DNA of 64,000 nucleotides, from positions 20,279-84,278 of the forward strand of contig JAJYET010000005.1 of the NCBI GenBank assembly GCA_021785655.1. Reading direction: 5' to 3'. Origin of the DNA: a bacterium. GTDB taxonomy: Bacteria; Chloroflexota; Dormibacteria; Aeolococcales; Bog-877. This document shows positions 1 to 8,790 of this stretch, piece by piece. The position numbers and the translations under genes were made by a program. The notes beneath the pieces are model-generated. The model did not search any database. It had not been told where the DNA came from and saw only the letters and a program-made list of their open reading frames with translations. Position 1 is the first letter of the stretch. The number at the start of each line of letters is the position of its first letter.

Positions 1-860
1 TGTACGCCGGCTTCTCCCTGGGGGCGATGGCCGCACAGATGCTGGCCCAATCCCGCCCCGGGGCGATCGGAGCGCTGCTCTTCCATGGCTGCGTACCTCC
101 CACCGAGTTCGGGGACGGCAGCTGGCCCCAGGGCGTGGGCCTGCAGATCCATGCCATGGACCACGACCCGTCCTTCGTGGACGAGGGCGACGAGGCGGTG
201 GCCCGTGACCTGGTGTCACGGGTGCACGGGTCGCGACTCTTCCTCTACCCGGGGGACCAGCACCTCTTCGCCGACCGCAGCCTCGCCGCCTACGACCCGT
301 CGGCCGCGCGGTTGCTGACGCAGCGGGTGCTGGCCTTCCTCGCCCTCGTCAGCCGAGAGGAGCCGGATCCCCAGGGAGAGGAGCTCGAGCTGCTCGAGGG
401 CTACCTCGACCTGCAGCGCCAGACCATGCTGGCCAAGACCGCGGGACTGGACCGGGAGGGAATGAGAAGACGCCTACCCAGCTCGACCCTCTCCTTGGGG
501 GGGCTGGTTTACCACCTGGCCCTGGTGGAGGAGGGCTGGATGGAGGTCCGCTTCGCCGGCCGGCAGCTGCCGGAGCCGTGGCGCGGCGTCGACTTCGACG
601 CCGACCCCGAGTGGGAGTTCCGCACCGGAGGGGAGTTGGATCCCGAGCAGGTGCGCGAGCGCTATCGGGAGGCGAGCGAGCGCACCCGCCGGGTGGTCGC
701 CGAGGCCGGGGGCCCCGACCAGCTCTCCGCCATGCCCGCCCACAGCGGTCGTCCCTTCTCCCTCCGCTGGATCCTGCTGCATCTGATCGAGGAGACGGCG
801 CGGCACATCGGGCACGCGGACCTGCTTCGGGAGGCCATCGACGGCAGCATCGGGGAATAG
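1..860 (+). CDS. Dienelactone hydrolase-like / DinB fusion protein (5' partial)
   Basis: The frame is already open at the left edge (first full codon at base 3), so the N-terminus lies outside the window. The first visible residues carry the alpha/beta-hydrolase nucleophile elbow G-F-S-L-G, with Ser as expected nucleophile. A dienelactone-hydrolase-type C-terminus follows: an Asp-containing strand, then the G-D-Q-H-L-F segment that would supply the catalytic His. After a hinge near internal residue 105, about 150 residues resemble the DinB/DUF664 four-helix fold, with spaced His residues (VYHLALVEE, LIEETARHIGHAD) that would bind a metal. This hydrolase-DinB arrangement is inferred from motifs; substrate unknown. 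Confidence 0.75.
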   Translation, partial: YAGFSLGAMAAQMLAQSRPGAIGALLFHGCVPPTEFGDGSWPQGVGLQIHAMDHDPSFVDEGDEAVARDLVSRVHGSRLFLYPGDQHLFADRSLAAYDPSAARLLTQRVLAFLALVSREEPDPQGEELELLEGYLDLQRQTMLAKTAGLDREGMRRRLPSSTLSLGGLVYHLALVEEGWMEVRFAGRQLPEPWRGVDFDADPEWEFRTGGELDPEQVRERYREASERTRRVVAEAGGPDQLSAMPAHSGRPFSLRWILLHLIEETARHIGHADLLREAIDGSIGE

Positions 861-968
861 CGGGGACCGTGGCAGCGCTCGGCGGCAGCCATCGACTGCG
901 GAGGCAGCGCCGCCCTCCGCGGTCCGGGCCGGCAGGGCCAGGGCGGTCTCCGGCTGCTCAGCCTCAGA

Positions 969-1751
969 ATGACGGGTATGGGGAGGAGCAGCTGGATCAT
1001 CGCGGTGGGTGACGAGGTTCTCTCGGGGCACACCGCCGACTCCAACTCCCACTTCCTGGCCGGTCGGCTGCGGGCGACCCCCTACCCCGTGTCCCGGATC
1101 GTTGTGCTCCCAGATCGGGTATCGGCCATCGTGTCCGAGCTCTCCTTGGCCGCCGCCGGGAGCCCCGACCGGGTCTTCTGCTTCGGGGGGCTCGGCCCGA
1201 CCCCGGACGACCGCACCTACGAGGCGATCGCCGACTTCCTCGGCGTTCCGCTGGTGGAGGACCCGGCCACCATGGAGCGGATCCGGGCCCGGACCGAAGA
1301 TCTGTACCGCCGGGGGCGCCTTGCCGGCCCCGAGCCCAACCCGGGGAACCGCAAGATGACGCTGGTCCCGGAGGGGAGCCTGGTCCTCCGCAACCCGGTC
1401 GGCAGCGCCCCCCCCACGGCGACCCGCCTGCCCGGGAAGGGGGGCGCCAGGTGGCTGATAGCGCTCCCCGGTGTCCCCGCCGAGCTGCGCGCGATAGTCG
1501 ACCAAGAGGTGCTCCCCCGCTTCTGCTCCGGCGGGCCGGCACTGGCGTTCGGGGAGCTGCGCTACAGCGGAGTCGCCGAATCCCAGTTCTACGGGGTCCT
1601 CACCGAGCTCGGCGAGGAGTTCCCCCAGGTGAGCTTCGGCTCATACCCTCAGCCGGGGCGCGGCGAACTGGTCATCCGGGTGTCGTCGTCCGACGGCGCC
1701 CAGCTGTCCCTGGCCCTCACCAGGCTCCGCGAACTGAGGCCACCGGCCTGA
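969..1751 (+). CDS. CinA N-terminal / MoaB-Mog-type molybdopterin-binding domain protein
   Basis: 260 residues. The N-terminal half has the MoaB/Mog-like signature: the G-D-E-V-L-S-G-H motif near residue 14, then the glycine-rich GGLGPTPDDRT motif near residues 75-85, as in CinA/COG1058 proteins. Length matches the CinA N-terminal (COG1058) unit without the C-terminal nicotinamide-nucleotide amidohydrolase (PncC) domain. In CinA this half can have ADP-ribose pyrophosphatase activity; which activity applies here cannot be told. ATG at 969 and at 978 are both possible starts; no strong ribosome-binding site separates them. It runs convergently toward the zinc-ribbon gene. Confidence 0.75.
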   Translation: MTGMGRSSWIIAVGDEVLSGHTADSNSHFLAGRLRATPYPVSRIVVLPDRVSAIVSELSLAAAGSPDRVFCFGGLGPTPDDRTYEAIADFLGVPLVEDPATMERIRARTEDLYRRGRLAGPEPNPGNRKMTLVPEGSLVLRNPVGSAPPTATRLPGKGGARWLIALPGVPAELRAIVDQEVLPRFCSGGPALAFGELRYSGVAESQFYGVLTELGEEFPQVSFGSYPQPGRGELVIRVSSSDGAQLSLALTRLRELRPPA

Positions 1752-1767
1752 GTTCAGTCGGGTCCGG

Positions 1768-2085
1768 TCAGCGGGCCACCCGGTGCTTGTCGAAGCAGTT
1801 GCTGCAGTAGACCGGACGGTCGTACTTGGGCTGGAAGGGCACCTGGGTCAGGGTCCCACAGTCCGCACACACCACCTCGAACATCTGCCGCGGAGCTCTG
1901 GGACCGGCCCCGTACCCTCCGCCGTTGCCCCCTTGGCGGGAGGCCTTGGCCAGCTGGCGGCAGGGCTGGCACCTGGTGGGCTGGTTGACCAGGCCCTTGG
2001 ACTGATAGAACTGCTGCTCTCCGGCGGTGAAGATGAATTCCGACCCGCATTCCCTGCAGGTCAAGGTAACGTCGACGAGGCTCAA
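1768..2085 (-). CDS. Small zinc-ribbon protein (two Cys4 knuckles)
   Basis: 105 residues. The N-terminal knuckle (CREC ... CQPC, about residues 10-45) is the 'probable zinc-ribbon' type that binds one zinc. A second knuckle near the C-terminus (CADC ... CSNC) is the companion CxxC-x(15-20)-CxxC ribbon. A glycine-rich linker joins them. I place the start at TTG 2085 because a GGAGGA ribosome-binding site lies 8 nt upstream and homologous proteins begin just before the TLTC strand; TTG at 2100 is the alternative. Function is unknown; such proteins are common in Chloroflexota and Actinomycetota genomes. Confidence 0.75.
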   Translation of the reverse strand: MSLVDVTLTCRECGSEFIFTAGEQQFYQSKGLVNQPTRCQPCRQLAKASRQGGNGGGYGAGPRAPRQMFEVVCADCGTLTQVPFQPKYDRPVYCSNCFDKHRVAR

Positions 2086-2230
2086 CCGAGCATCCTCCAA
2101 CTATCCACTTAGCCAGGACCACTCGGCCGTGCCTTGAATCGCCGCCCGGAACTGTCTGGCGGCCGCCACTATAGCAAAGGCTGGGGCATTGTGAGCGATT
2201 CCGGTCGACTTGGCCCCCCGGGCAGGGACC

Positions 2231-3070
2231 TCAGAAGGTGAAGAGGTCCAGCCCCCCCGCCACCGGGAGGGCGATACCGGTCACGTAGGCGGCCTCAGGG
2301 CTGGCGAGATAGCAGACCGCCGCAGCAATGTCCTCAGGGCGGCCCAGCTCCCGCATCGCGGTGCGGAGCACCATTCGGTCCACCACCGACGGGGGCGAGG
2401 TGCGGAAGCCCTCGGTCTCGATAGCCCCGGCCACCACCGCGTTGCTGGTGATCCGGTGGCGCGCCCCCTCCAGAGCCATCGAGCGCATCAGGCCCAGGAC
2501 CCCGGCGGAGGTAGCCGCCACGCTGGCATCACCGAAGCCTCCCTGCAGGGCGCTGACCGTGGACTTGTAGATGAGCCGTCCGTAGCCCCGGGCGCGCATG
2601 TGCGGCCAGGCCGCCTGGGTGCAGTTGAAGGCCCCGGTGAGGTTCACGTCCAGGTCGCGGCGCCAGAGCTCAGGGGAGAGGTCCATGATCTGGCCCCGGT
2701 GGTCCGAGACCCCTGCGCTGCTGACCAGGATGTCCAGCGAGCCGAATTCCTCGGCCACCTGGTCGAAGACCTCGCGCACCCGCTGCCGGTCGGTGACATC
2801 CAGCTGCACGGCGCGGGAGCGCCGACCCATGCGGGCTATCTCGGCGGCCGTGGCTTCCGTGTGGACCCCCCCCTGGGACGCCATCACCTGCGCCATCACG
2901 CTCTCGCTTCTGACCGCCACCCTTTCGATCTCTGGGTCCGACTCCGTGAGCAGATCAGTCAGCACCACGTCAGCCCCGGCGCGGGCCAGGGCCAGGGCGT
3001 CTGCGCGTCCCAGCCCCCGGGAAGCCCCGGTCACCACCGCGACCCTGCCACTCAGGTCGAACATGGTCAT
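2231..3070 (-). CDS. SDR-family oxidoreductase with a degenerate active site
   Basis: 279 residues, classical SDR length. The NAD(P)-binding Rossmann motif TGASRGLG is intact near residues 15-22, and the SAG segment (the NNAG equivalent) and a plausible catalytic Ser (IYKSTVS) are present. Where the catalytic Y-x-x-x-K should lie, the sequence reads V-A-A-T-S-A-G-V: Tyr is replaced by Val and Lys by Ser. The fold is therefore SDR, but ordinary dehydrogenase chemistry is doubtful. ATG 3070 and ATG 3064 both fit. A TACACT -10-like box lies 10 nt upstream of 3070. Divergent from the lipoprotein gene. Confidence 0.85.
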   Translation of the reverse strand: MTMFDLSGRVAVVTGASRGLGRADALALARAGADVVLTDLLTESDPEIERVAVRSESVMAQVMASQGGVHTEATAAEIARMGRRSRAVQLDVTDRQRVREVFDQVAEEFGSLDILVSSAGVSDHRGQIMDLSPELWRRDLDVNLTGAFNCTQAAWPHMRARGYGRLIYKSTVSALQGGFGDASVAATSAGVLGLMRSMALEGARHRITSNAVVAGAIETEGFRTSPPSVVDRMVLRTAMRELGRPEDIAAAVCYLASPEAAYVTGIALPVAGGLDLFTF

Positions 3071-3147
3071 TCTTCCGACGAGTGTATCCCTCCTGCTATG
3101 GTGCCCCGGGGCCCTAGGCGGGGCCCGGCGCAGTTCCCGGGAGGCAC

Positions 3148-3855
3148 ATGCGACCGGTAGTCGGCTGGAGTGCGATCGTCGTCGCCGCCGCCACGGCCTC
3201 CTCCCTGACCCTGGCGGCCTGCGGCGGCAACGCTGAGGCGACCCGGAGCGGCCCCCGGATCCTGGCCGACGCCTCGGCCGCGATCAGCTCGGCCAAGTCC
3301 TTCCGCATGTCGGCAAGCGTCGCCACCTCCGGCGGGGTGGGCAAGTTCACCTTCGAGGTGGCCGGCAAGGGCGTGGGTGAGGGGACCTTCAGCCTCGGCA
3401 ACCTGGAGTTCCAGCTGGAGGAGGACCACGCCACCGACTACATCAAGAGCTCCACCCTCTGGGCCAGCGTCGGCGGGGGTGCACTGCAGCAGTTGCTCAC
3501 CGGCCACTGGGTTTCGCTGCCGGCATCCAATACCCTGGCTCAGCAGCTCACCGGCGGGCTGGCGGCGCTCACCTCACCTTCCCAGACGGCGGCATCCCTC
3601 ACCAAGGGCGAGTCCAAGGCCCGGAGGGCGGGCACCTCCACCGTGGACGGCGAGGGGGTGGTGGCGGTCCGGGAAGTCGGCGGGGAAGAGGTGCTGGTGG
3701 CGACCCAGGGTCCGCCCTATCCCCTGGAGTTCCGCTTCGGGAGCGGGACCACCCTTTACCTGTCCGACTTCGGCAAGGCCTTCGGCATTCGTCCCCCGGC
3801 CCGCTCGCTCAGCCTTCTCAACGTGATCGCCGGGTTGCAGTCCGGGGTGCCCTGA
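3148..3855 (+). CDS. LppX/LprAFG-like secreted lipoprotein
   Basis: 235 residues. A type II signal peptide ends in the lipobox L-A-A-C with Cys25 as the predicted lipidation site. The mature part has features of the LppX/LprAFG half-barrel fold: a 'SAKSFRMSASV' first strand, an acidic-hydrophobic strand pattern and a 'STVDGEGVVAVREV' strand late in the protein. In mycobacteria that fold carries lipids across the cell wall; transfer of that role is inference. A GGGAGG ribosome-binding site precedes the ATG. No operon partner on this strand; the convergent dehydratase pair begins 10 nt after its stop. Confidence 0.7.
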   Translation: MRPVVGWSAIVVAAATASSLTLAACGGNAEATRSGPRILADASAAISSAKSFRMSASVATSGGVGKFTFEVAGKGVGEGTFSLGNLEFQLEEDHATDYIKSSTLWASVGGGALQQLLTGHWVSLPASNTLAQQLTGGLAALTSPSQTAASLTKGESKARRAGTSTVDGEGVVAVREVGGEEVLVATQGPPYPLEFRFGSGTTLYLSDFGKAFGIRPPARSLSLLNVIAGLQSGVP

Positions 3856-3864
3856 GGGGCGGGC

Positions 3865-4284
3865 TCAGAGCGGGCGCAGCTCCATCTCCGCCTTGGTGAG
3901 GGCCGGCTCCCCCGATCCGTTGCGAGCCTCCAGCACCAGCACCATCCGCCCAGGGTCCTCCTCCCTCACCTGCGGCTGCCCGCTGACCAGGTCGCCGGCT
4001 GGTACCGGAGCGGAGAAGCGGCACGAGACTCGGGAGACGTAGGCCACCTCACCTGACCATCGCTCCAGGGGTGCGGCCGCGGCCGCCAGGGTGAGGAGTC
4101 CGTGGGCGATGGTGGACGGCAGCCCCACCGCGCGGGCGACGTCCGGGTCGAGGTGGATGGGGTTGTGATCGCCCGAGGCCTCCGCGTAGCTGTTGATCCT
4201 CTCCTGGGAGAGGGTCACCGAGAGCTCCGGCGGTTGCGTTCCCTCCCCCGGCGGAAGCCGGTCCAGAAGGCCGGTGGCGGTCAC
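3865..4284 (-). CDS. MaoC-like (R)-hydratase, hot-dog subunit B
   Basis: 139 residues, starting at GTG 4284, which overlaps the TGA stop of the upstream gene (GTGA), so translation is probably coupled. It contains the hydratase-2 signature Y-A-x-x-[ST]-G-D-x-N-P-I-H (YAEASGDHNPIH, near residue 33) with the catalytic Asp/His pair, and the following 'IAHGLLTL' helix. Such small MaoC proteins act as the catalytic half of heterodimeric (3R)-hydroxyacyl-ACP/CoA dehydratases, pairing with a subunit like the one encoded just upstream. Confidence 0.85.
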   Translation of the reverse strand: MTATGLLDRLPPGEGTQPPELSVTLSQERINSYAEASGDHNPIHLDPDVARAVGLPSTIAHGLLTLAAAAAPLERWSGEVAYVSRVSCRFSAPVPAGDLVSGQPQVREEDPGRMVLVLEARNGSGEPALTKAEMELRPL

Positions 4285-4691
4285 GTGGCGCTCCGGACCA
4301 GAAACAGGCTCCGCGAGTGGGCGGCATCGTGCCCACCCTCGTCCCTGCCCGTGCAGGTCAGCTCCAGGAAGACCATCCCTCGGCGCTCCTCCGCCCGGGT
4401 GATCTCGCCACTCGGGGTCAGCCGCTCTCCGAACCGGATAGGCCGGTCGAACCAGAAGTCCTGCTCGCCGTGCAGCAGACGCGGCAGGTCCAGGCCGACA
4501 TCGGGGTCCGAAAAGAGGAGAGGGACGATCGGCCAGAGGAGGTAGACCGAGGCGAAGGTGGCCAGCGGCCGACTCGGCTCCCAATCCGACCCGTCCCATA
4601 CGGCGTGGAGGTAGGCGCGGTGCCGCTCCCGATCCACGATCTGCGGGCCGGCAGCGTAGGTGCGGCCGAGGCACTCCGGGTTGAACGCCAT
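4281..4691 (-). CDS. FAS1-like dehydratase domain protein, hot-dog subunit A
   Basis: 136 residues beginning MAFNPECLG. It resembles the N-terminal MaoC dehydratase domain (FAS1-DH, as in HadA/HadC): a conserved G-R-x-Y/T start, a buried W-x-F-x-R-P-I strand, and no D-x-N-x-x-H catalytic motif, as expected for the structural partner. It overlaps the downstream MaoC gene by 4 nt, so the two form a dimeric dehydratase operon resembling mycobacterial hadAB/BC. The physiological substrate (fatty-acid elongation or a CoA pathway) cannot be decided from context. Confidence 0.75.
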   Translation of the reverse strand: MAFNPECLGRTYAAGPQIVDRERHRAYLHAVWDGSDWEPSRPLATFASVYLLWPIVPLLFSDPDVGLDLPRLLHGEQDFWFDRPIRFGERLTPSGEITRAEERRGMVFLELTCTGRDEGGHDAAHSRSLFLVRSAT

Positions 4692-4730
4692 TGCCCCGCC
4701 AGCATACCCAACCGGTGCTACGCTGGCGCC

Positions 4731-5681
4731 GTGCCCACCTGGTCGATGCTGGGGGCGAGGGGCCACTACGGAAGGCGCTCCTGGGCCTGTCGCTGGGGCT
4801 TGGTCGCTGGACTCGCCGTCCTCACCGCCGCCACCGGGGCCACCCCATCTGTTGTGGCCGGCGCGCACCCGCCACCCACCCACCCGCCGGGCAGCACCAG
4901 TCCGGCCGCGTACGACCAGCCCGGACCCAACCGAACTGAGGCTCGCCTCCTGGCGATGAGCCTCCTGGCCGAGGCCTGGCTCCCTCCCGCCGCGACCCCG
5001 ATGCCCGTCCCGACCCACGGGCTGCTGAGCCAGCCCCAGACCACGTTCGGCGGCGTCAACCTCATCGACCTCAGCGCTGGATACTGGGCCACCATGCGCA
5101 CCTTCCTCTTCCAGGAGGAGGTGGTGCGGCACGTCCCTCCGGGCACCAGCTGGTCCGGCGGCGGCACTGCGTCCGGGCCCGGCACTCCGGACGTTTACTC
5201 CCTGGCCTTCGCTCCGCGGCAGCTCCCCGCGTTCGCCGAGGCGGCTCAGCTCGTCTACTCCTACTACGGCTACGGCCCGCGGACCCTGATTCGCATCGAT
5301 TCCGAGGTGGCCTGGCGCCCCTTCCGGGGTCGATCCACGGAGCTGCCCCCCCGGCTGAGGCGGGCAGTGGTCCACTCCGTGCCCGAGGTGAGCCCCACCA
5401 CGCTGCGTCCCCAAAGCATCACCCTGGGACCGGGGTCGGAGCTGGACGCCCTCGTCTCCGCGGTTGACTCCGAGCCGGCGGTGTCCCCGAGCTTCACGCG
5501 CTGCGCCCTAATCCAACAGAAGGTCACGGTGACCTTCTACGCCGCTTCCGGAGTCCGCCCGGTGGCCGAGGTGACGATCCTCGTGGGCTGCGTCGACCTC
5601 AACCTGCGCCTCAAGGGCCAGTCCATCCAGCTGCAGGCGAGCCCCACCCTGGGAGTCCTGCAACGTCTCCTTCGGAGCTGA
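4731..5681 (+). CDS. Secreted or signal-anchored protein of unknown function
   Basis: 316 residues from GTG 4731 (ATG 4746 is an alternative). An N-terminal basic stretch is followed by one hydrophobic helix (residues about 21-42, CRWGLVAGLAVLTAATGA) and a Pro/Thr/His-rich linker, consistent with export. The rest is a globular domain with two Cys (CALIQQK, VGCVDLNL) that could form a disulfide. I recognise no family. Divergent from the dehydratase operon with only about 40 bp between starts. Confidence 0.6.
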   Translation: MPTWSMLGARGHYGRRSWACRWGLVAGLAVLTAATGATPSVVAGAHPPPTHPPGSTSPAAYDQPGPNRTEARLLAMSLLAEAWLPPAATPMPVPTHGLLSQPQTTFGGVNLIDLSAGYWATMRTFLFQEEVVRHVPPGTSWSGGGTASGPGTPDVYSLAFAPRQLPAFAEAAQLVYSYYGYGPRTLIRIDSEVAWRPFRGRSTELPPRLRRAVVHSVPEVSPTTLRPQSITLGPGSELDALVSAVDSEPAVSPSFTRCALIQQKVTVTFYAASGVRPVAEVTILVGCVDLNLRLKGQSIQLQASPTLGVLQRLLRS

Positions 5682-5750
5682 TCCCACCGCCGCGGAGCCA
5701 TCCCCGACGCCACGACCGTCGCTGGTCGACGTCCCAGCCGGCTCCCAGCT

Positions 5751-5780
5751 TTGACACCGCTTCCGCCCCTCTGGTAGGGT
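5751..5780 (+). promoter_or_regulatory. Sigma70-type promoter of the LysM-CHAP gene
   Basis: Perfect -35 TTGACA (5751-5756), 18-bp spacer, -10 TAGGGT (5775-5780). The predicted leader is only about 35-50 nt, too short for a c-di-AMP (ydaO) riboswitch that often precedes such genes. Confidence 0.6.
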
Positions 5781-5821
5781 GGCTGAAGTGCCGCTGGGGA
5801 GAGGCGGCCGGGCAAGGAAGC

Positions 5822-6730
5822 TTGGGGAGAAGCTGCTTGCAACGTGTCAATTCGCGCCTCGTGCACGGGGCCGTGGCGCTGCTGGCGACCGGACTGGTGA
5901 TGGTCGGACTCCTGAGCGCCACCCCAGGAGCGATCCAGGCGGCATCCCAGTCCACCGGCTACTGGCCAGCCCCGGCGGCGGCGGGCGCCGGCCTCTACTA
6001 CGACAAGCCGGCCGCGGTCCCGGGAAGCATCTCGGTGGTTCCGGCGCCGGTCGTGGACGCCACCTCGAGCGCCAGCCTCGCCACGCTCGCGGCCCGCCAT
6101 GGCACCTCCGTGGCCGAGCTGGCCTGGGCCAACCAGCTTCCCGCCGGGGCCTCGCCGCATTCGGGCCAGCCGCTCCTCATCCCGCCCACCGGTCCGGCGG
6201 TGCTGGTGCGGGTGCTGCCGGGGGAGGACCTGCAGTCCTTCGCGGCCCGCTTCCGGGTCAGCACCGGGGTGGTGCTCAACTACAACAACCTGAGTGGGAG
6301 CCAGCTGACCCCCGACACCTTCCTGCTCATGCCCAGGGCGGCCTCCCCCTCCTCGCTGCCGGTGCAGGATTTTCTGCCCCTCACCGCCGGGGTTCCGGAG
6401 GTGGCTCCCAGCCAGCCCCGCTCTCCCAACCCCTTTCCCTGGGGCCAGTGCACCTACTGGGTGGCCAGCCAGCGCTACGTGCCGTGGCAGGGCAACGCCA
6501 TCGCCTGGTGGGCGGAGGCTCGCGCCTACGGTGTCCCCGAGGGGCTGGTTCCCGTGGCGGGGGCGATCGCGGTCTACAACATCGGCTACTACGGGCACGT
6601 GGCCTACGTCACCAAGGTCCTGGCCAACGGCAGCTGGCAGCAGTCCGAGATGAACGTCTACGGCCTGGGGATCAAGGACACCCGCACCATGGTTCCCGGG
6701 GAGGGCGGGTTCCTCGGCTTCATCTACTGA
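5822..6730 (+). CDS. LysM-CHAP cell-wall amidase/endopeptidase, secreted
   Basis: About 302 residues from TTG 5822; TTG 5837, 9 nt after GGGGAGA, fits a ribosome-binding site as well. A signal peptide/TM helix (about 15-40) is followed by two LysM-like modules (ATLAARHGTSVAELAWAN and QSFAARFRVSTGVVLNYNN) that bind glycan strands. The C-terminal CHAP domain starts at FPWGQCTYWVA with the catalytic Cys, and G-H-V-A-Y-V supplies the His. It should cleave peptidoglycan peptides at the cell surface. Its own promoter is visible upstream, and a DD-carboxypeptidase follows on the same strand. Confidence 0.85.
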   Translation: MGRSCLQRVNSRLVHGAVALLATGLVMVGLLSATPGAIQAASQSTGYWPAPAAAGAGLYYDKPAAVPGSISVVPAPVVDATSSASLATLAARHGTSVAELAWANQLPAGASPHSGQPLLIPPTGPAVLVRVLPGEDLQSFAARFRVSTGVVLNYNNLSGSQLTPDTFLLMPRAASPSSLPVQDFLPLTAGVPEVAPSQPRSPNPFPWGQCTYWVASQRYVPWQGNAIAWWAEARAYGVPEGLVPVAGAIAVYNIGYYGHVAYVTKVLANGSWQQSEMNVYGLGIKDTRTMVPGEGGFLGFIY

Positions 6731-6844
6731 CCAAGGCGGGCCCCGCCTCCACCTCGCCCTGTCCAGAGGGGCTGGACCGGCGCGGAACCTGCCCGCCCCG
6801 GACCGCGTTCGAATGGTCAGGATGCGAGTGCCGCAGAACGTGAA

Positions 6845-8062
6845 GTGACGGGCCACCGCGCCCCTTGGCGTCGCCTTCGGCTTCTCCTGCCCGCTCTGCT
6901 GGTGCTCGTGGTGGCCGCTGGCGCCCTGCAGTTCCTGCGCCCCGTTCCTCCCATCGTGCTGGTACGGGCGGCTCCCTCCACGGTGACCCTCCCCGGACGA
7001 CTTGGCCCCCTTCCCTGGCCGCAGTTTGGCGAGGCGGCGGTGGCCGTGAGCGGTGTGGGGATGGTGGGCGGCCACGGCGGTGATCAGGCCGAGCCGATCG
7101 GCAGTGTGGCCAAGGTGATGACGGCAGTCCTGGTGCTCAAGGACCATCCTCTCCAGCTGGGCGCCACCGGCCCCACCGTGACCGTGACCCCTGCGGATGT
7201 CGCCACCTATCAGCAGGACCTGGCCGGCGGCCAGTCCGTGGTCCCGGTGGCCAGTGGGGAGGTCCTCACCGAGCTGCAGCTGCTGGAGGCCATGCTCATC
7301 CCCTCCGGCAACAACATCGCCACCCTCCTGGCGCAGTGGGACGCCGGCAGCGAGGGCGCCTTCGTCAGCGAGATGAACCGGGAGGCCCGCGCCCTGGGTC
7401 TTCCCCGCACGACCTACGCCGACGCCAGCGGGCTCTCCCCGGAGACGGCCAGCGACGCCGCGGATCAGACCCGCCTGGCCGAGTACGCAATGGCCAACCC
7501 GGTGTTCGCCGAGATCGTGGCCATGCCCCAGGTCACGCTCCCCGTGGCCGGGGTCACCTACAACGTGAATGCCGACGTGACCCATGGGGGCATCGTCGGG
7601 GTCAAGACCGGCTCGACCCCACAAGCTGGGGGGTGCTTCGTGTTCGCCTACCAGACCACCGTGGGGTCGCGGTCGGTGCTGGTCGTGGGCGCGGTGCTCG
7701 GCCAGGGCGGCACAAGCGTCCTGGACAGCGCCCTCGCGGCGGGCGTGGAGCTCGCCCACGCCCTCGGGCCCCAGTTAGAGTTGGTCCCTCTTCTCAGCCC
7801 GGCGACGGTCGTGGCCCGCCTCGAGCCGGCCTGGTCGACGCCCATCCCGGTCACGCCCTCACAGTCCTACACGGCCCTCGGCTGGCCTGGCCTCAAGCTC
7901 CACCTCCGAGTGGTCCCGCTGCGGCTCGGTACCTCGCTGCGGGCGCGCCAGCGGGTCGGGGCCGTGCTGGTGCAGTCGCCCGCCGGGCGCGTCTCCCTCC
8001 CCCTCGCGGGGCCCTCCCCGGTGCACGGTCCCTCTCTCCGATGGCGGCTCACCCGACTCTGA
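6845..8062 (+). CDS. D-alanyl-D-alanine carboxypeptidase (PBP5/S11 family)
   Basis: 405 residues from GTG 6845. An N-terminal hydrophobic helix (11-30) gives a signal anchor. All three penicillin-binding signatures are present: S-V-A-K (Ser87 nucleophile, Lys90), S-G-N near residue 142 and K-T-G in GVKTGS near residue 250. Such enzymes trim the terminal D-Ala from peptidoglycan pentapeptides outside the membrane. The C-terminal 100 residues resemble the PBP5 beta domain only weakly and lack an obvious amphipathic anchor. Confidence 0.88.
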   Translation: MTGHRAPWRRLRLLLPALLVLVVAAGALQFLRPVPPIVLVRAAPSTVTLPGRLGPLPWPQFGEAAVAVSGVGMVGGHGGDQAEPIGSVAKVMTAVLVLKDHPLQLGATGPTVTVTPADVATYQQDLAGGQSVVPVASGEVLTELQLLEAMLIPSGNNIATLLAQWDAGSEGAFVSEMNREARALGLPRTTYADASGLSPETASDAADQTRLAEYAMANPVFAEIVAMPQVTLPVAGVTYNVNADVTHGGIVGVKTGSTPQAGGCFVFAYQTTVGSRSVLVVGAVLGQGGTSVLDSALAAGVELAHALGPQLELVPLLSPATVVARLEPAWSTPIPVTPSQSYTALGWPGLKLHLRVVPLRLGTSLRARQRVGAVLVQSPAGRVSLPLAGPSPVHGPSLRWRLTRL

Positions 8063-8281
8063 GGCCTCGCCTCGCGGATGGGGGCCGACCCCTTCGGGGA
8101 GCTGATGGTGGGGAGGGGACGAAAGGTCGCGCGGGCGGCGCCGAGAGCGAGTTCCACGGCCGCAGCACCCTGCCGGGCCCGGGCCGCGGCCGAGCTAATC
8201 TAGGGAGGAGAACCCCAGCATCCGCCGCCGATGGCCGGCGGACGCGGCCGCGCTCCGTCGATCACTCCGAGGAGGCATCCG

Positions 8282-8758
8282 ATGGCCGAGAGCAACAAGG
8301 CGAGCAACGCCGCTGGGCGGGAGTCCGAGCCCGCGGCCCGCGGGCGGGCGAAGGCGTTCACCGAGGAGGAGCGGGCCGCCATGCGCGAGTACGCGCGGGA
8401 GCGGCGCATCAACCAGTCCAACCCCGCGGATGGCGAGCGCGAGGTGCTGGCCAAGATCGCGGAGATGCCGGATTCCGACCGGGCGATCGCCGAACGGCTG
8501 CACGACCTGGTCAAGGCGACGGCGCCTCACCTCGTGCCTCGGACCTGGTACGGCATGCCCGCCTACGCTCAGGGTGGTGCGGTCATGCTCTTCTTCCAGA
8601 GCGCGCAGAAGTTCAAGTCCCGCTATGCGACCCTGGGCTTCAGCGACAAGGCCAAGCTGGATGAGGGCGGGATGTGGCCGACGAGCTACGCCCTGAAAGA
8701 GTTCGGCCCCGCCGAGTCGGCGCGGGTGGAGGAGCTGCTGCGCAGAGCGGTGGGCTGA
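8282..8758 (+). CDS. DUF1801/YdhG-like small protein
   Basis: 158 residues from ATG 8282, with GAGGAGG ribosome-binding sequence about 8 nt upstream. The middle has the DUF1801 pattern (I-A-E-R-L-H-D-L-V, then [10 protein letters not shown] and a hydrophobic V-M-L-F-F-Q strand). Some members (YdhG/Fra type) are annotated as iron chaperones, but most are uncharacterised. The first 45 residues are charged and probably disordered. Confidence 0.75.
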   Translation: MAESNKASNAAGRESEPAARGRAKAFTEEERAAMREYARERRINQSNPADGEREVLAKIAEMPDSDRAIAERLHDLVKATAPHLVPRTWYGMPAYAQGGAVMLFFQSAQKFKSRYATLGFSDKAKLDEGGMWPTSYALKEFGPAESARVEELLRRAVG

Positions 8759-8790
8759 CGCGGGAAGTGGCCCGTTCGCGGGGACCGGGC

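Noticed and set aside
5757..5821. c-di-AMP (ydaO) riboswitch before the LysM-CHAP gene
   Set aside because: The leader predicted from the promoter is under about 50 nt and lacks the conserved core, so no riboswitch can fit.
5537..7759. Very long minus-strand reading frame over the LysM and carboxypeptidase genes
   Set aside because: A shadow of GC-rich codons; the plus-strand frames carry clear catalytic motifs, this one none.
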